A stretch of DNA of 64,000 nt from Rutidosis leptorrhynchoides. Taxonomy: Eukaryota > Streptophyta > Magnoliopsida > Asterales > Asteraceae. The notes below the pieces were generated by a model, which saw only the letters and a list, made by a program, of their open reading frames with translations, had not been told where the DNA came from and searched no databases. Location of the stretch: contig NC_092341.1 in NCBI RefSeq assembly GCF_046630445.1, positions 132,751,001 to 132,815,000 of the forward strand, given 5' to 3'. The translations under genes were made by a program, and so were the position numbers. Shown here in pieces: positions 53,135 through 62,937 of this stretch; within the stretch, counting starts at the first letter, position 1; each line of letters opens with the position of its first letter.

Positions 53135-53352
53135 TGTTATAAAATATCTAGATTGGATGTTAATTTTATTATTATTATATTTCTTGCATAGTAATATTTT
53201 ATACTATAAATAGACATGTATGGTAACCATTTAAGGTGCACCATTTCTCTTGAAATATCAATATCAATATTTCTTCTCTCCTTCTTCTCTTCTTTTTCTC
53301 TCTTTGTTCTTATAACCATTAAAGGTAGTTATAAGCCTACTGAATTATAACA
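53135..53352 (+). repeat. H 5' LTR
   Basis: TGTTATAAAATATCTAG to CTGAATTATAACA, with a likely TATA region at actataaataga (53203-53214). Confidence 0.95.
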
Positions 53353-53368
53353 CGTTATCAGCACGAAG
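53353..53368 (+). promoter_or_regulatory. H primer-binding site
   Basis: cgttatcagcacgaag directly after the LTR, the usual internal (half-tRNA) methionine-type site of many plant Copia elements. Confidence 0.8.
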
Positions 53369-53499
53369 AGCTTAGTGTAATCAAAGGATATCTCAAACGA
53401 TCACGAGTCACTAATCAAGGTATGAAATTATTAATAATTTTCAGACTCGGACATATCAAATTTTGGACTACTAACATTTTGAACTACTAATTTTTATTA

Positions 53500-53815
53500 A
53501 GTTCTTAGTGCATTTGTATTGTTCTTATTATATGGTTGGCTCTGCCACCTAAATTATATATGGTCGACACTGTCGCCTAACTATCATTTATGTTTACTAA
53601 CTTTTATTAACTTCACTAACATTTATATTTATGTTATTTAAGTTATATATGGTCGGTTATACCACCTGAATTATATTTCTGTAATCTAACTTTTACTAAC
53701 TTCACTAACATTTATATTTATGTTATTTAAGTTATATATGGTCGGTTATACCACCTGAATTATATTTTCTGTAATCTAACTCTTATTAACTTCACTAACA
53801 TTTATATTTATGTTA
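53500..53815 (+). repeat. Tandem repeats in H leader
   Basis: Three or four diverged copies of a roughly 110-bp unit containing atatggtcggttataccacctgaattatat and actaacatttatatttatgtta. Confidence 0.8.
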
Positions 53816-53948
53816 ATAAGACCTCATGATTGTACGCAACACGTCATTTGACAACACGGTACTTTATGTACGCAACACGTCATTTGACAACACGGTACCA
53901 TGGGTCGAGATTAATTCCGATCAATACAAATACGACGGGGTCTTTATA
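53816..53948 (+). repeat. Module in H shared with the LTR of B
   Basis: Two near-perfect copies of a unit (tgtacgcaacacgtcatttg plus acaacacggtac), then a 60-bp tail ending gtcttta. It matches 5904-6035 and 13186-13317 with few substitutions. An open frame over it (53826-54008) has no known domain. Confidence 0.85.
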
Positions 53949-54029
53949 TGTTATCTAACATTTATGATTACTTATGCAATTAATCATTATTTATTTCATG
54001 CATACTAATGTTTATTCTTAAATTTATAA

Positions 54030-54205
54030 TTTTAAAAGTTAAAATAAAAAAATAGTTTGTACTTTTATTAAAAGTAAATCTTAAAAGTTAAAATACAAAA
54101 AGTAGTTTGTATTTTTAAAAGTAAATCTTAAAAGTTAAAATAAGAAAAAGTAGTTTGTATTTTTATTAAAAGTATATCTTAAAAGTTAAAGTAAGAAAAA
54201 AAAGG
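54030..54205 (+). repeat. Tandem repeat in H
   Basis: About three copies of a ~55-bp unit, cttaaaagttaaaataag and aaagtagtttgtatttttat. Confidence 0.85.
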
Positions 54206-55889
54206 GGATGGTAAAATGGAATAGTTTTTTGTCAAAAATGAAGTATTGAAAATGAAGTGGTCTCCTTCTATAACTAAAAAAATATATATACTTTTATCAA
54301 ATGAATTTTTTTGTGGCCGACAATTTCAAACACGAGTCCGTGTTTAGTTTATCAAGAATATCTCTTGCTTTGGTGAAAGGTCACGATCACGATATCAGGT
54401 GTTGTGAAAGAATTAAAAAATTGGTCAAGTGGCCTTTTAAAAACTAGAAAAAAAATTTAAACAAAAAGTTTTTTTTTATATATTTATAATTTACGGGTAA
54501 CGTAAAAAAAAGGAAGTTTTAAAAAAAAAAAAAAAACAAAGAAAGTGTTTAAATGAGTTTTACAGAAAGAGGGAAAGCAAAGTAAAAAAAAAACTTTTTT
54601 CCAAACAAAGGTAAATGAAAGTAGGACTTAATACAAGAAAAAAGTAAACATCTCCTAGACGTGATAAAATCTATCAATGATAAGTATTAGACTTGATGAG
54701 CTAAATGTGACAAAAATGTTTCAACATGTCTTATGTTAATTTTCTAAAATAAGTTATTATTATTCCGAGTTTAACACATATACATATGTTAATTAAAAAC
54801 AACCTTTTTGTTCTTATGTAGTGTTGGGTTGCAATTTTGGTTGTATGCCATAATTCCATCCAGTAGAGTGACAATAGAAAACTTTTGATGATAATCAATA
54901 AAAAACTTTTTTCCATACTTGTCAAATGTTTTGTTAAAAACGTGACCGTTGAAAAAAGGAGGTTGAATAATAAAACTTAAAAAACAAATTATTTTTTTAA
55001 GAGTGTGCATCAAAATGGCCCGTTTAATAATGGGGAGTAAAAATATAGTCAAATTGTTTCAACGAACAAGGGTTCAATTGGATGTCTCTTAAAAAAAATC
55101 CGCGGGTACGGGTGATGGATCCAATGGATCCGCATCCACGACCCGCGGGTGCTATCCCTAATTGTGACAAGTACAAATCAACTAAAAGTCTAAAAAATAA
55201 ATGCTCTTATAGGGACCAAATGTTCACAATAATTGTCTAAGCTAGATATGAAACAAATAGTTCATAAAAAAAAAAAAAAAAAAGGTCGTTGTGCGTTTTC
55301 GGGATGATAGCCGAAATACACTTACAAAAGTAGGTCAGCCGTCAATTCTTTATGGCCATATCAACGTAGATCAATAAAATCATTTATGGTTTTGATAAAA
55401 GATTAATTAAAAATTAATTGTTTTTTGGTCTTGGATTCTCGGTAACAAAAGCAAAGGTTGTTTTTGGTTGCCACAACAAACAAGACAGAGGTTGTTGACT
55501 TTTGTTGTTAAACATGGCACAAGTGAACAATAACAATAGATTATTGTTTTTGAAAAGAATAATGATGCGTTAATTTTATTGTATAAAATAAAATTAAAGA
55601 AAATGGTTTTCATTGATGACTATGAACAAACGCAAACAAAGTGTTTGTGGTATTTGGTGATTAAAAAAAAAGTGCATCTAAAGCTTCTACTGAAAATAAT
55701 ATGCATCTAAAGCTTCTACTGAAAATTAATGTGCAAGGTACAACGTATAACTATATGGTCAAATTCATTTGAGCCTTCGGAGTCACAAGTATATGATGTA
55801 TATATATATTACTCAATTAACAAAATAGTAAATCTAAATTAATTCATATGAATAGTAAAACGAAATTAATTAATTTACTATTCACATAA
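54206..55889 (+). other. Non-coding 5' interior of H
   Basis: No gag or protease can be read where they would be expected. Contains an inverted repeat around ggatccaatggatcc (55085-55150), a poly-A run (55266-55283) and a short direct repeat (tgcatctaaagcttctactg, 55672 and 55702). Confidence 0.6.
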
Positions 55890-56016
55890 AAAAGCGCATA
55901 TGATAAAAAGCGCATCGTATATGATAAAAAGCGCATATGGTGAAAAACACAGCGCATATGATTAAAAGCGTATATGGTGAAAAGGATATATGATAAAAAA
56001 AAACACATATGGTGAT

Positions 56017-56047
<31 letters not shown>

Positions 56048-56100
56048 CACATATGGTGATTAATGGAAAGCACATATGGTGATTAATGAAAAGTATATTG
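55890..56100 (+). repeat. Minisatellite ahead of the integrase remnant in H
   Basis: About nine degenerate copies of gcacatatggtgat(taa)aaa with a poly-A run at 56019-56047. It abuts the point where Copia homology starts. Confidence 0.8.
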
Positions 56101-56125
56101 TGAAAAAGAATCACAAATGTTTCTT

Positions 56126-59117
56126 GAAAGAATTCAAGGTAAGATATATGAACCAATTCATCCATCATGTGAACCATTTTGATATTTCATGGTTCTAATA
56201 GACGCATCTAGCGGATGGTCTCATATTTGTATGTTATCAAGCCGTAATATGGCATTTGCAAAGTTTCTTGCACAAATTATTAAATTGAGAACACATTATT
56301 CTGATTACACCATTAAAAGGATGAGACTTGATAATGCTGGTGAGTTAACATCTCAAGCATTTAATGATCATTATATATCTACAGGGATTGTTGTTGAACA
56401 TCCAGTTGCTCATGTGCATACACAAAATTGGTTTAGCTGAATCAATAGATAAACGCTTACAGCTAATAACTAGACAATTGATAATGAGTACAAATCTCTC
56501 AATATTTATATGTGGACATGTAAATTTACATGCTGCGACATTAATTCGCATTATACCATGTGGAAGTCGTAAATATTTTCACTTAATACTTGATTTTGGC
56601 CAAGAGCCAAATATTTTCTACCTTAAAACATTGGTTGTGCAGTGTATGTTCCAATTGTATCACCACAACACAATAAAATGGTTCTTCAAAGAAAGATGAT
56701 AATATATTTTGGATATAAAACATCTTCAATCATAAGATATATTGAACCCATGATGGGTGATGTTTTTACAGCACGTTTTGCTGATTGTCATTTTAATAAA
56801 ACATTGTTCCCTAGATTAGGGGGAGAAATAAAAATAAAAAATAAAATGATGCTTCATGATGTGAACATCAATTAAGGTATATTGAACTCGCACAAAAGAA
56901 TGTGAAACGAAAGTTCAAAAATAATGCATATGCAAGAACTTGCAAATTAATTACTTTATGCATTTACAGATATAAAAAAGTGACTAAATCATATATACCA
57001 GCGATAAATGCTCCAGCTCGAACTGAAATTCCAAAAGCTGGCAATAATGTCACTGTTGAGTCTTTGCCACGCATCAAACGTGGAAGATCAATTGGTTCCG
57101 AAGATAAAAATCCTCGAAAAAGAAAATCAGCTGATAATGAGGTAAGAGAAAGTGTTCAAGAAGAACCACAAAATCAATATTCCTTCTGCAGAGGATATTG
57201 ATAAATGTAAATACTAAAATTGCGATAAATTATGCAATATTATGGAACCGAAATGAAACTAAAATCTCTATGAGATATTTTCATATAATGTTACAATGAC
57301 ATCATGAATAAAGATGATGATCTGGAACTAAAATCTGTCATTGAATATACAAAATGGACATGATTGAGCTCAATGGAAAGGAGCAATAAGAGCTGAATTA
57401 GAATCGCTCGATAAAAGAAAAGTTTTCGGATCAATCGTTATCACTTTTAAAGATGTGAAACGTATGGGATACAAATGAATTTTTATCCGAAAAGAAATGT
57501 GCAAATGAAGTTACAAGGCAAAACTAGACTTGTAACTCAATATTTCCCACAAAGACCAGAAATGAATTAGGAGGAAAAATTATCCTCCTGTAATGGATAC
57601 AATTACTTATTAGATACTTAATCAACCTGGTAGTTATTTAAATGCATCTCATGAATGTTGTTACTACTTATCTGTATGGATCACTTAATAGTGATATATA
57701 TGAATATACCTAAAGGGTTAAGGTATCATAAGCATCTAATGTAAAACCCAAGGGAATATATTCCATTAAATCACAAAGATTTCTAAGTGGGTTTATACAA
57801 ACGGGACGTATGTGGTATAACCGATTAAATGACTACTTGATAAGAAAAAGGGTATACATATAAACTTATTTTGCACGTATGTTTTATAAAAACAATGTTC
57901 GAATATGTGATCGTAGTTGTTTATGTCAATGTTCTTAACATCATATGAACAAATAAAGAGATCTATGAAATCATTCAACTTCTAAAGAATTATTTTGAAA
58001 TAAAAAATCTTGAAAAAACCAAGTATTGCCTTGGATTGCAAATTGAGCATATGCCTAATGGTCTACTTGTACATCAAACAACTTATACTGAAAAGATTTT
58101 AAAACATTTTTTTTTTAAAGATAAAGCCAATTGGTTGTTAGATCACTCAATATTGACACTGATCCATTTCATCCCCGTGAAGATCATGAAGATATTAACG
58201 GATCAGAAGTTCCATATATTAGTGCAATTGGGACTGTTATGTATCTTACAAATTGTACAAGACCTGACATTTTTTTGCAGTTAATTTGTTGACAAGGTTC
58301 AACTCAGCCCTTACAAAAAGACATTGGAATGGGATAAACACATATTTTGATACCCTTGAGAAACTGCTAATTTAAAATTATTTTATTCTAACGTTTCAAA
58401 ACAAGATTTGGTTGATTATGTATATGCAGGTCATTCATCAAATCCTCATAAAGATAAATCTCAAACTCGATATGTATTCCTAAATGGAGGTACCACAAAA
58501 ATCATGGCATTCTTAAAACAAACACTTGTTGCAACATAATCAGATCATGACGAAGTGATTGCATTATATGAAACTACTCGAAAATGTGTTTGGTTGAGAT
58601 CAATGACACAAATCATTATTGATTCTTGTGGACTAGAACGCTATAAAAGACTAACAACTATCTTCACCAACAACTATATATGAAGATAATGCAGCTTGCA
58701 TAATACAAATGAAAGAAGAGTATCAAAAGTGACTGAACAAAATATAAATACTGACGAGGCGCCAAAGCCATAGACAGTCTTAACGGTCATAAGTTTGATG
58801 GAAAAGAATGGTATGTTGGTAAGGCTCAGAAAAGACTACAAGGGAATATGAATTGAAACAATTGTTTGAGCAAACCATGAAGGAGATTGTAGACAAATCA
58901 CAGGGGCTAAACTTCTACATAAAAGATTTAGATGATACAGTTTCAGATGAAAACCTCAGATTCTTCTCATATACTCAAGATCTCGTAAAAGACAACCAGA
59001 TTAAAATGAGATACGTTCAATCAACAACTCTGCTGATCTTTATACCAAAGCACTGCCAACTGCTATTTTCAGAACACACGTTCATAATATTGGCATGAGG
59101 CATGTTCAGAAGATGTA
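56126..59117 (+). pseudogene. Decayed Copia integrase-RT-RNase H region of H
   Basis: The sequence begins mid-protein (RIQGKIYEPIHPS) just before the integrase core. At 56189-56440 it reads VLIDASSGWSHICMLSSRNM and RLDNAGELTSQAFNDHY. RT pieces follow from about 57400, with many stops and deletions. The active-site motif at 57922-57933 reads YVNV instead of YVDD, so both catalytic aspartates are gone. RT continues TKYCLGLQIEHMPNGLLVHQ (about 58017), then RNase H pieces (TRKCVWLRSMTQII, about 58580; YEDNAACIIQMKEEYQK, about 58676). A PABP fragment interrupts the RNase H end before FFSYTQDLVKDNQ at 58961. No functional enzyme can be made. Confidence 0.88.
58747..58960 (+). pseudogene. Captured poly(A)-binding protein gene fragment in H
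   Basis: Three frames together read plant PABP from the end of RRM3 to the start of RRM4: NTDEA, then AKAIDSLNGHKFDGKEWYVG and KAQK, then REYELKQLFEQTMKEIVDKS and QGLNFYIKDLDDTVSDENLR. This is the order and spacing of cytoplasmic PABP, which coats mRNA poly(A) tails. Two small frame changes break it. It replaces a short piece of Copia RNase H between YQK and FFSYTQD. No intron is visible in the ~214 bp. A and B carry the same stretch. Confidence 0.85.
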
Positions 59118-59261
59118 ACAACTCAGGCGTTGCCTACTTGAGGGGGAGTCAACTCTATGCTGCACTCTTTTTCCCTTAGCTAAAGTTTTATCCCAATGGG
59201 TTTTCTTTAGCAAGGTTTTTAACGAGGCAGTACTAGTTATTCTCTAATAAAATTGTCATCC

Positions 59262-59270
59262 AAGGGGGAG
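59262..59270 (+). promoter_or_regulatory. H polypurine tract
   Basis: aagggggag directly before the 3' LTR. A second tract, ttgagggggagt, lies about 120 bp upstream (about 59139). Confidence 0.9.
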
Positions 59271-59488
59271 TGTTATAAAATATCTAGATTGGATGTTAAT
59301 TTTATTATTATTATATTTCTTGCATAGTAATATTTTATACTATAAATAGACATGTATGGTAACCATTTAAGGTGCACCATTTCTCTTGAAATATCAATAT
59401 CAATATTTCTTCTCTCCTTCTTCTCTTCTTTTTCTCTCTTTGTTCTTATAACCATTAAAGGTAGTTATAAGCCTACTGAATTATAACA
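59271..59488 (+). repeat. H 3' LTR
   Basis: 218 bp, matching 53135-53352 with no difference seen by eye, followed by the TSD agttt. Confidence 0.95.
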
Positions 59489-59547
59489 AGTTTTTAAATC
59501 TTATTTTACCTATGCTCAGTTCTGATTACATAAGAACACTAATTTTA

Positions 59548-60584
59548 GACTTAATTACATGTTTGGTCACCGTGGTTTGTTAAAAATTGCAACTTTAGTC
59601 ACTATGATTTTTTTCTTGCATTTTTAGTCACTCTGGTTTCAAGATATTACACTATTAGTCACTCACACTGACAGATGTTAATTTAGTCCGTTTGAAGATT
59701 CACAAACCCAATTCAGTATCCATCGATCCAAATTCCTTTAACCAACCCAATTCCCATTAACATTTTTAAACTCAAAATCCACTAACATATAAACTTCTAA
59801 GTTTGAAAAACCAGAACTGAAGATTCACTAACCCAATTCGTACACCACTACTCTCGCCGTTCTTGGTTTCGTAAACCATTACCCTCGTCGTTCTTGGTTT
59901 CGTACGCCACCACCACTCTCGTTGAATTTTATAGGAAACTCAATCGGTGGTGGTTATCGTGCTCAATCGAGCTCTAGAAGTTGCCGGAAATTGAACGACC
60001 TTTGATGTCGGAATTTGTTTGAGTGAGGAGTATGCAGAGCAATCGTAGTTCAAGCAGCCACCATGATTGCTGAAGTCGAACACAATGAAGTCTGGTTAAG
60101 CTGCAATTATTTTGGATATGGAGGTTTTAAATGGATTTTCAAAACATGTTCACAAACCCAGTTAAAAAGACTAAATTTTTACGCCGTAGATGTGAGTTAC
60201 AGTAATAGATCTAGGTTACAGTAATGGAAACTTGTAAAAAAAAATTCGGTGTGATTGTATTTTTGGGTGCTAGAGACGATACAGGAAATCCAGATCTGCA
60301 AATGATGTTTGTATCTTTGTGTAAAATTGTTTATTGGAATACAAGAGAGACAAGGGAAAATAAAATCAAGAAAATAAAAAAGTAAAAATGTTTTAGTAAA
60401 TGACAAATATACCCTCACGTGATCAGCACATGATGTGTTCTAACGGAGAAAATAAACGTCTGTGAGACTCAGTGCCTAAAATTGTAAATTTTTGAAACCG
60501 CGGTGATTAAACTTGCAAAAATAACCATGGTGACTAAATTTGCAATTTTTGACAAATCACAATGACCAAACGTGTAATTAAGTC
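59548..60584. mobile_element. Mutator-like element (non-autonomous) with long terminal inverted repeats
   Basis: 1,037 bp flanked by an exact 9-bp TSD, ctaatttta (59539-59547 and 60585-60593). The ends GACTTAATTACATGTTTGGT and, inverted, GACTTAATTACACGTTTGGT begin inverted repeats that can be followed for about 140 bp. No transposase. The interior (59810-60130) is less AT-rich and may include captured sequence. Confidence 0.88.
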
Positions 60585-60763
60585 CTAATTTTACAATTTA
60601 AAATAGTGATATAGATCTTTGACGTAAACAATATAGATTACTAATTATCTATTTAAGTTCCAATGGTAGTTACAATACACAGCAACTTGGTTTATTTAAA
60701 AAAGGTAAATTAGTCAAATGGGTCAAGTTGGTTATGTTTCATGTCAAATGGGTGAACACATAA

Positions 60764-61170
60764 GACCACTTGTAGTGGTGACTCGTGTTGTGAGTTCGTG
60801 TTGTGCACTTTTTTCACTTTTTTGATGACTATGACGTGTTGTGTTGTTGAGTGGAGTAGTGGTGGTGTTGTGAGTTGGTGTTGTGAGTTGGTGTTGTGTT
60901 AGTGGAATGCTGATGTGTCATTTAATTTTGTATTTTCCTGTTATATTTATTTGTTTTATTTTATTTTTATTAGTAAAAGTGAAAATATATTTATTTGTTT
61001 TCTCCCAATCAACCAATCACCACCCCCAACGGTCCGTTTTCCTTCCTGTTGCATAGCCTGAAACGCCTCGAAAACTTCCATCACCAACGCCGCGAAACAA
61101 GTGCCAAGTTGGCATTTTTGGCCAAACACGTAGGATCTAACGGGGTTGTTAGACCCCGATACAAGTGGTC
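60764..61170. mobile_element. Harbinger/Tourist-type MITE
   Basis: 407 bp, TSD taa on both sides (60761-60763 and 61171-61173). Ends GACCACTTGTAGTGG and, inverted, GACCACTTGTATCGGGG. Contains a gttgtgagttggt repeat (60785-60900) and a CT/CA-rich right half; the ORF at 60995-61201 crosses its end and is not a gene. Confidence 0.85.
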
Positions 61171-61283
61171 TAAGTATTCAAGGTCCCTTAATATGTTTTG
61201 AAATCACACACAATGTTAGTATTGGAGTGTTTTGTTTAATTTTGACCCATTACCTAAATTGCCTACCATGTGTGTTATATTCT

Positions 61284-62312
61284 TTTTTTTTTGAAAAGCA
61301 AATTGGTATATAAATCACACGAAACAATTACAGCAAAGAGTGCCATTCGACCCAAAGCACAACGAGAGATTAGGAAGCCGAGAATGCTAACCTAAAAAAT
61401 ATGAAACAATAGTATTAAACAAAATCACGAGAACATTAAATATTAAGGTAAATCTTAGGATTTGTAAGCCACGTTTGCCAATCGATCTTTTTTCCTTTAA
61501 GCTTTCCGGAGATCCAATCGAAAGTCATCACTTGAATTTCGCTAACAATAACCGGAGAAATCGAGTGTTTGTTCTTAAAAACCTTCATGTTACGATTTTT
61601 CCAAAGATAGTATACACAAATCCATTCAACCGCTTGCCATATTTTCGACCCAAGAGATGACATGGCAGATGAGAGCGTACCGCTAAGGATTTGGCCCGAA
61701 TTGTGATTTGTTGAAAGATTTACTCCCCACCATTGAAAAATCCGCGACCATACATCGAAAGAGAAGTTGCACGAAAAAAGAAAATGATCCACCGATTCAA
61801 GTTGATCATCACAAATGGGGCAACGAGTACTATGAAGATCGACGCCACGCTTGTCTAGTTCAACCCTTACCGGGATCCTTTTTTTGAGAAGTCTCCACAC
61901 GAAAATTTCGACTTTTTTTGGTACTAGATTGTTCCTTAATGTTTCCGAAACCTGCGAGGATGTTGTTAACGAATGAACTGAAGCAGAAGTGATAATATCT
62001 GTGAGCTTTTTAACTGAAAACAGTCCGTTACTCGCTAGATCCCAACTCCATGTTTCTGGTTTGCTGAAATCAAACGAGACTGATGATAAAATGTTGCGTA
62101 GCTCCTCAAATTCGCCGAGAGTGCGACCTGATGGCTCCCGAATCCAATTCTAGTTAAAACGAACGGTGTTTTCCTCCATGACGATCCTATCTTTTATTGT
62201 AGCTTCACTGTTTGAATCTAGTCTGTAAATTCGATTGAACATGTCTTTGAAAGGTATTGACCCGCACCAATTATCCATCCAAAACTTTGTTGAGTTGCCA
62301 TCACCGAGAGAT
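61284..62312 (-). mobile_element. 5'-truncated L1-type LINE
   Basis: A 16-bp exact TSD (atgtgtgttatattct, 61268-61283 and 62313-62328) flanks the element. A poly-T run at 61284-61292 is the poly-A tail of a minus-strand insertion. Only the last ~1 kb was inserted, the usual result of incomplete target-primed reverse transcription. Confidence 0.92.
61436..62312 (-). pseudogene. LINE ORF2 C-terminus with reverse-transcriptase zinc-binding domain
   Basis: Open on the minus strand from about 62150 to the stop at 61436. It reads PKKVEIFVWRLLKKRIPVRV, then the zf-RVT pattern CPICDDQLESVDHFLFSC, then WQAVEWICVYYLWKNRNMKV and a short tail, as at the C-terminus of plant L1 ORF2 proteins. Upstream the frame continues to the truncation point with at least one stop near 62154. 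The endonuclease and RT catalytic domains are absent. Confidence 0.88.
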
Positions 62313-62727
62313 ATGTGTGTTATATTCTATTTTAAATGTACAGTATCGATTTTCTACTCTCATATTATTGTGTATTAAATCTGATGATATGCATGGGGAC
62401 TGCAAGTATTAGTGTGAGTGATGGGTAGATGTTTTTAGTTGAAGCACTTAGTAACTACTATGGCAAAAAGAGTTAGCAACCACACAATACACATGTTCAA
62501 TGAATTGTTATTTAATATAGAGGAATTATATTGCTTAGAGGGTATTCATTATTGAGTGCTGGCATTTATAGCATTTCACAACTATCACAAAATATTGAAT
62601 TCATTTAATTATTAATGGAAAGCAATACCTATTTAGTAACATTTATTTTGTTCTTCTTAGTAGCTTTGTGATGTTGAATTATATTTTTGTGAGAAATAAG
62701 TGTAAAATATTGATTTTATGGTTATTA

Positions 62728-62937
62728 CTACCTCCGTCTCATTTCAATAGGGCAGTATTCCATTTTGGGATGTCTTATTCTGATAGTCCACTTCCATAAA
62801 TAGAAAGGAAAGAAGATATTTCATTGGTGGATCTGGAGAGAGAAGATATTTCAATGGTGGAGAAATGAAGTTAGTGAGATTTTTTAAAACTGCGTGTTTT
62901 TTATCTGTGAACTATTGGAATGAGACGGAGGGAGTAG
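62728..62937. mobile_element. Stowaway MITE
   Basis: 210 bp flanked by TA. Ends CTACCTCCGTCTCATTTCAA and, inverted, CTACTCCCTCCGTCTCATTC, the Stowaway signature. The left end lacks three bases. Confidence 0.92.

Larger units (their letters stand above)
53135..59488 (+). mobile_element. Element H, young non-autonomous Ty1/Copia retrotransposon
   Basis: 6,354 bp with two 218-bp LTRs that appear identical (a 183-bp stretch gives the same 60-residue translation in both), an exact TSD agttt (53130-53134 and 59489-59493), a half-tRNA-type primer site and a polypurine tract. The 5' half has no gag or protease but tandem repeats and a module shared with B. The 3' half is a broken integrase-RT-RNase H with a captured PABP fragment. 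Fresh LTRs around decayed coding sequence mean it was already defective when it moved. Confidence 0.92.
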
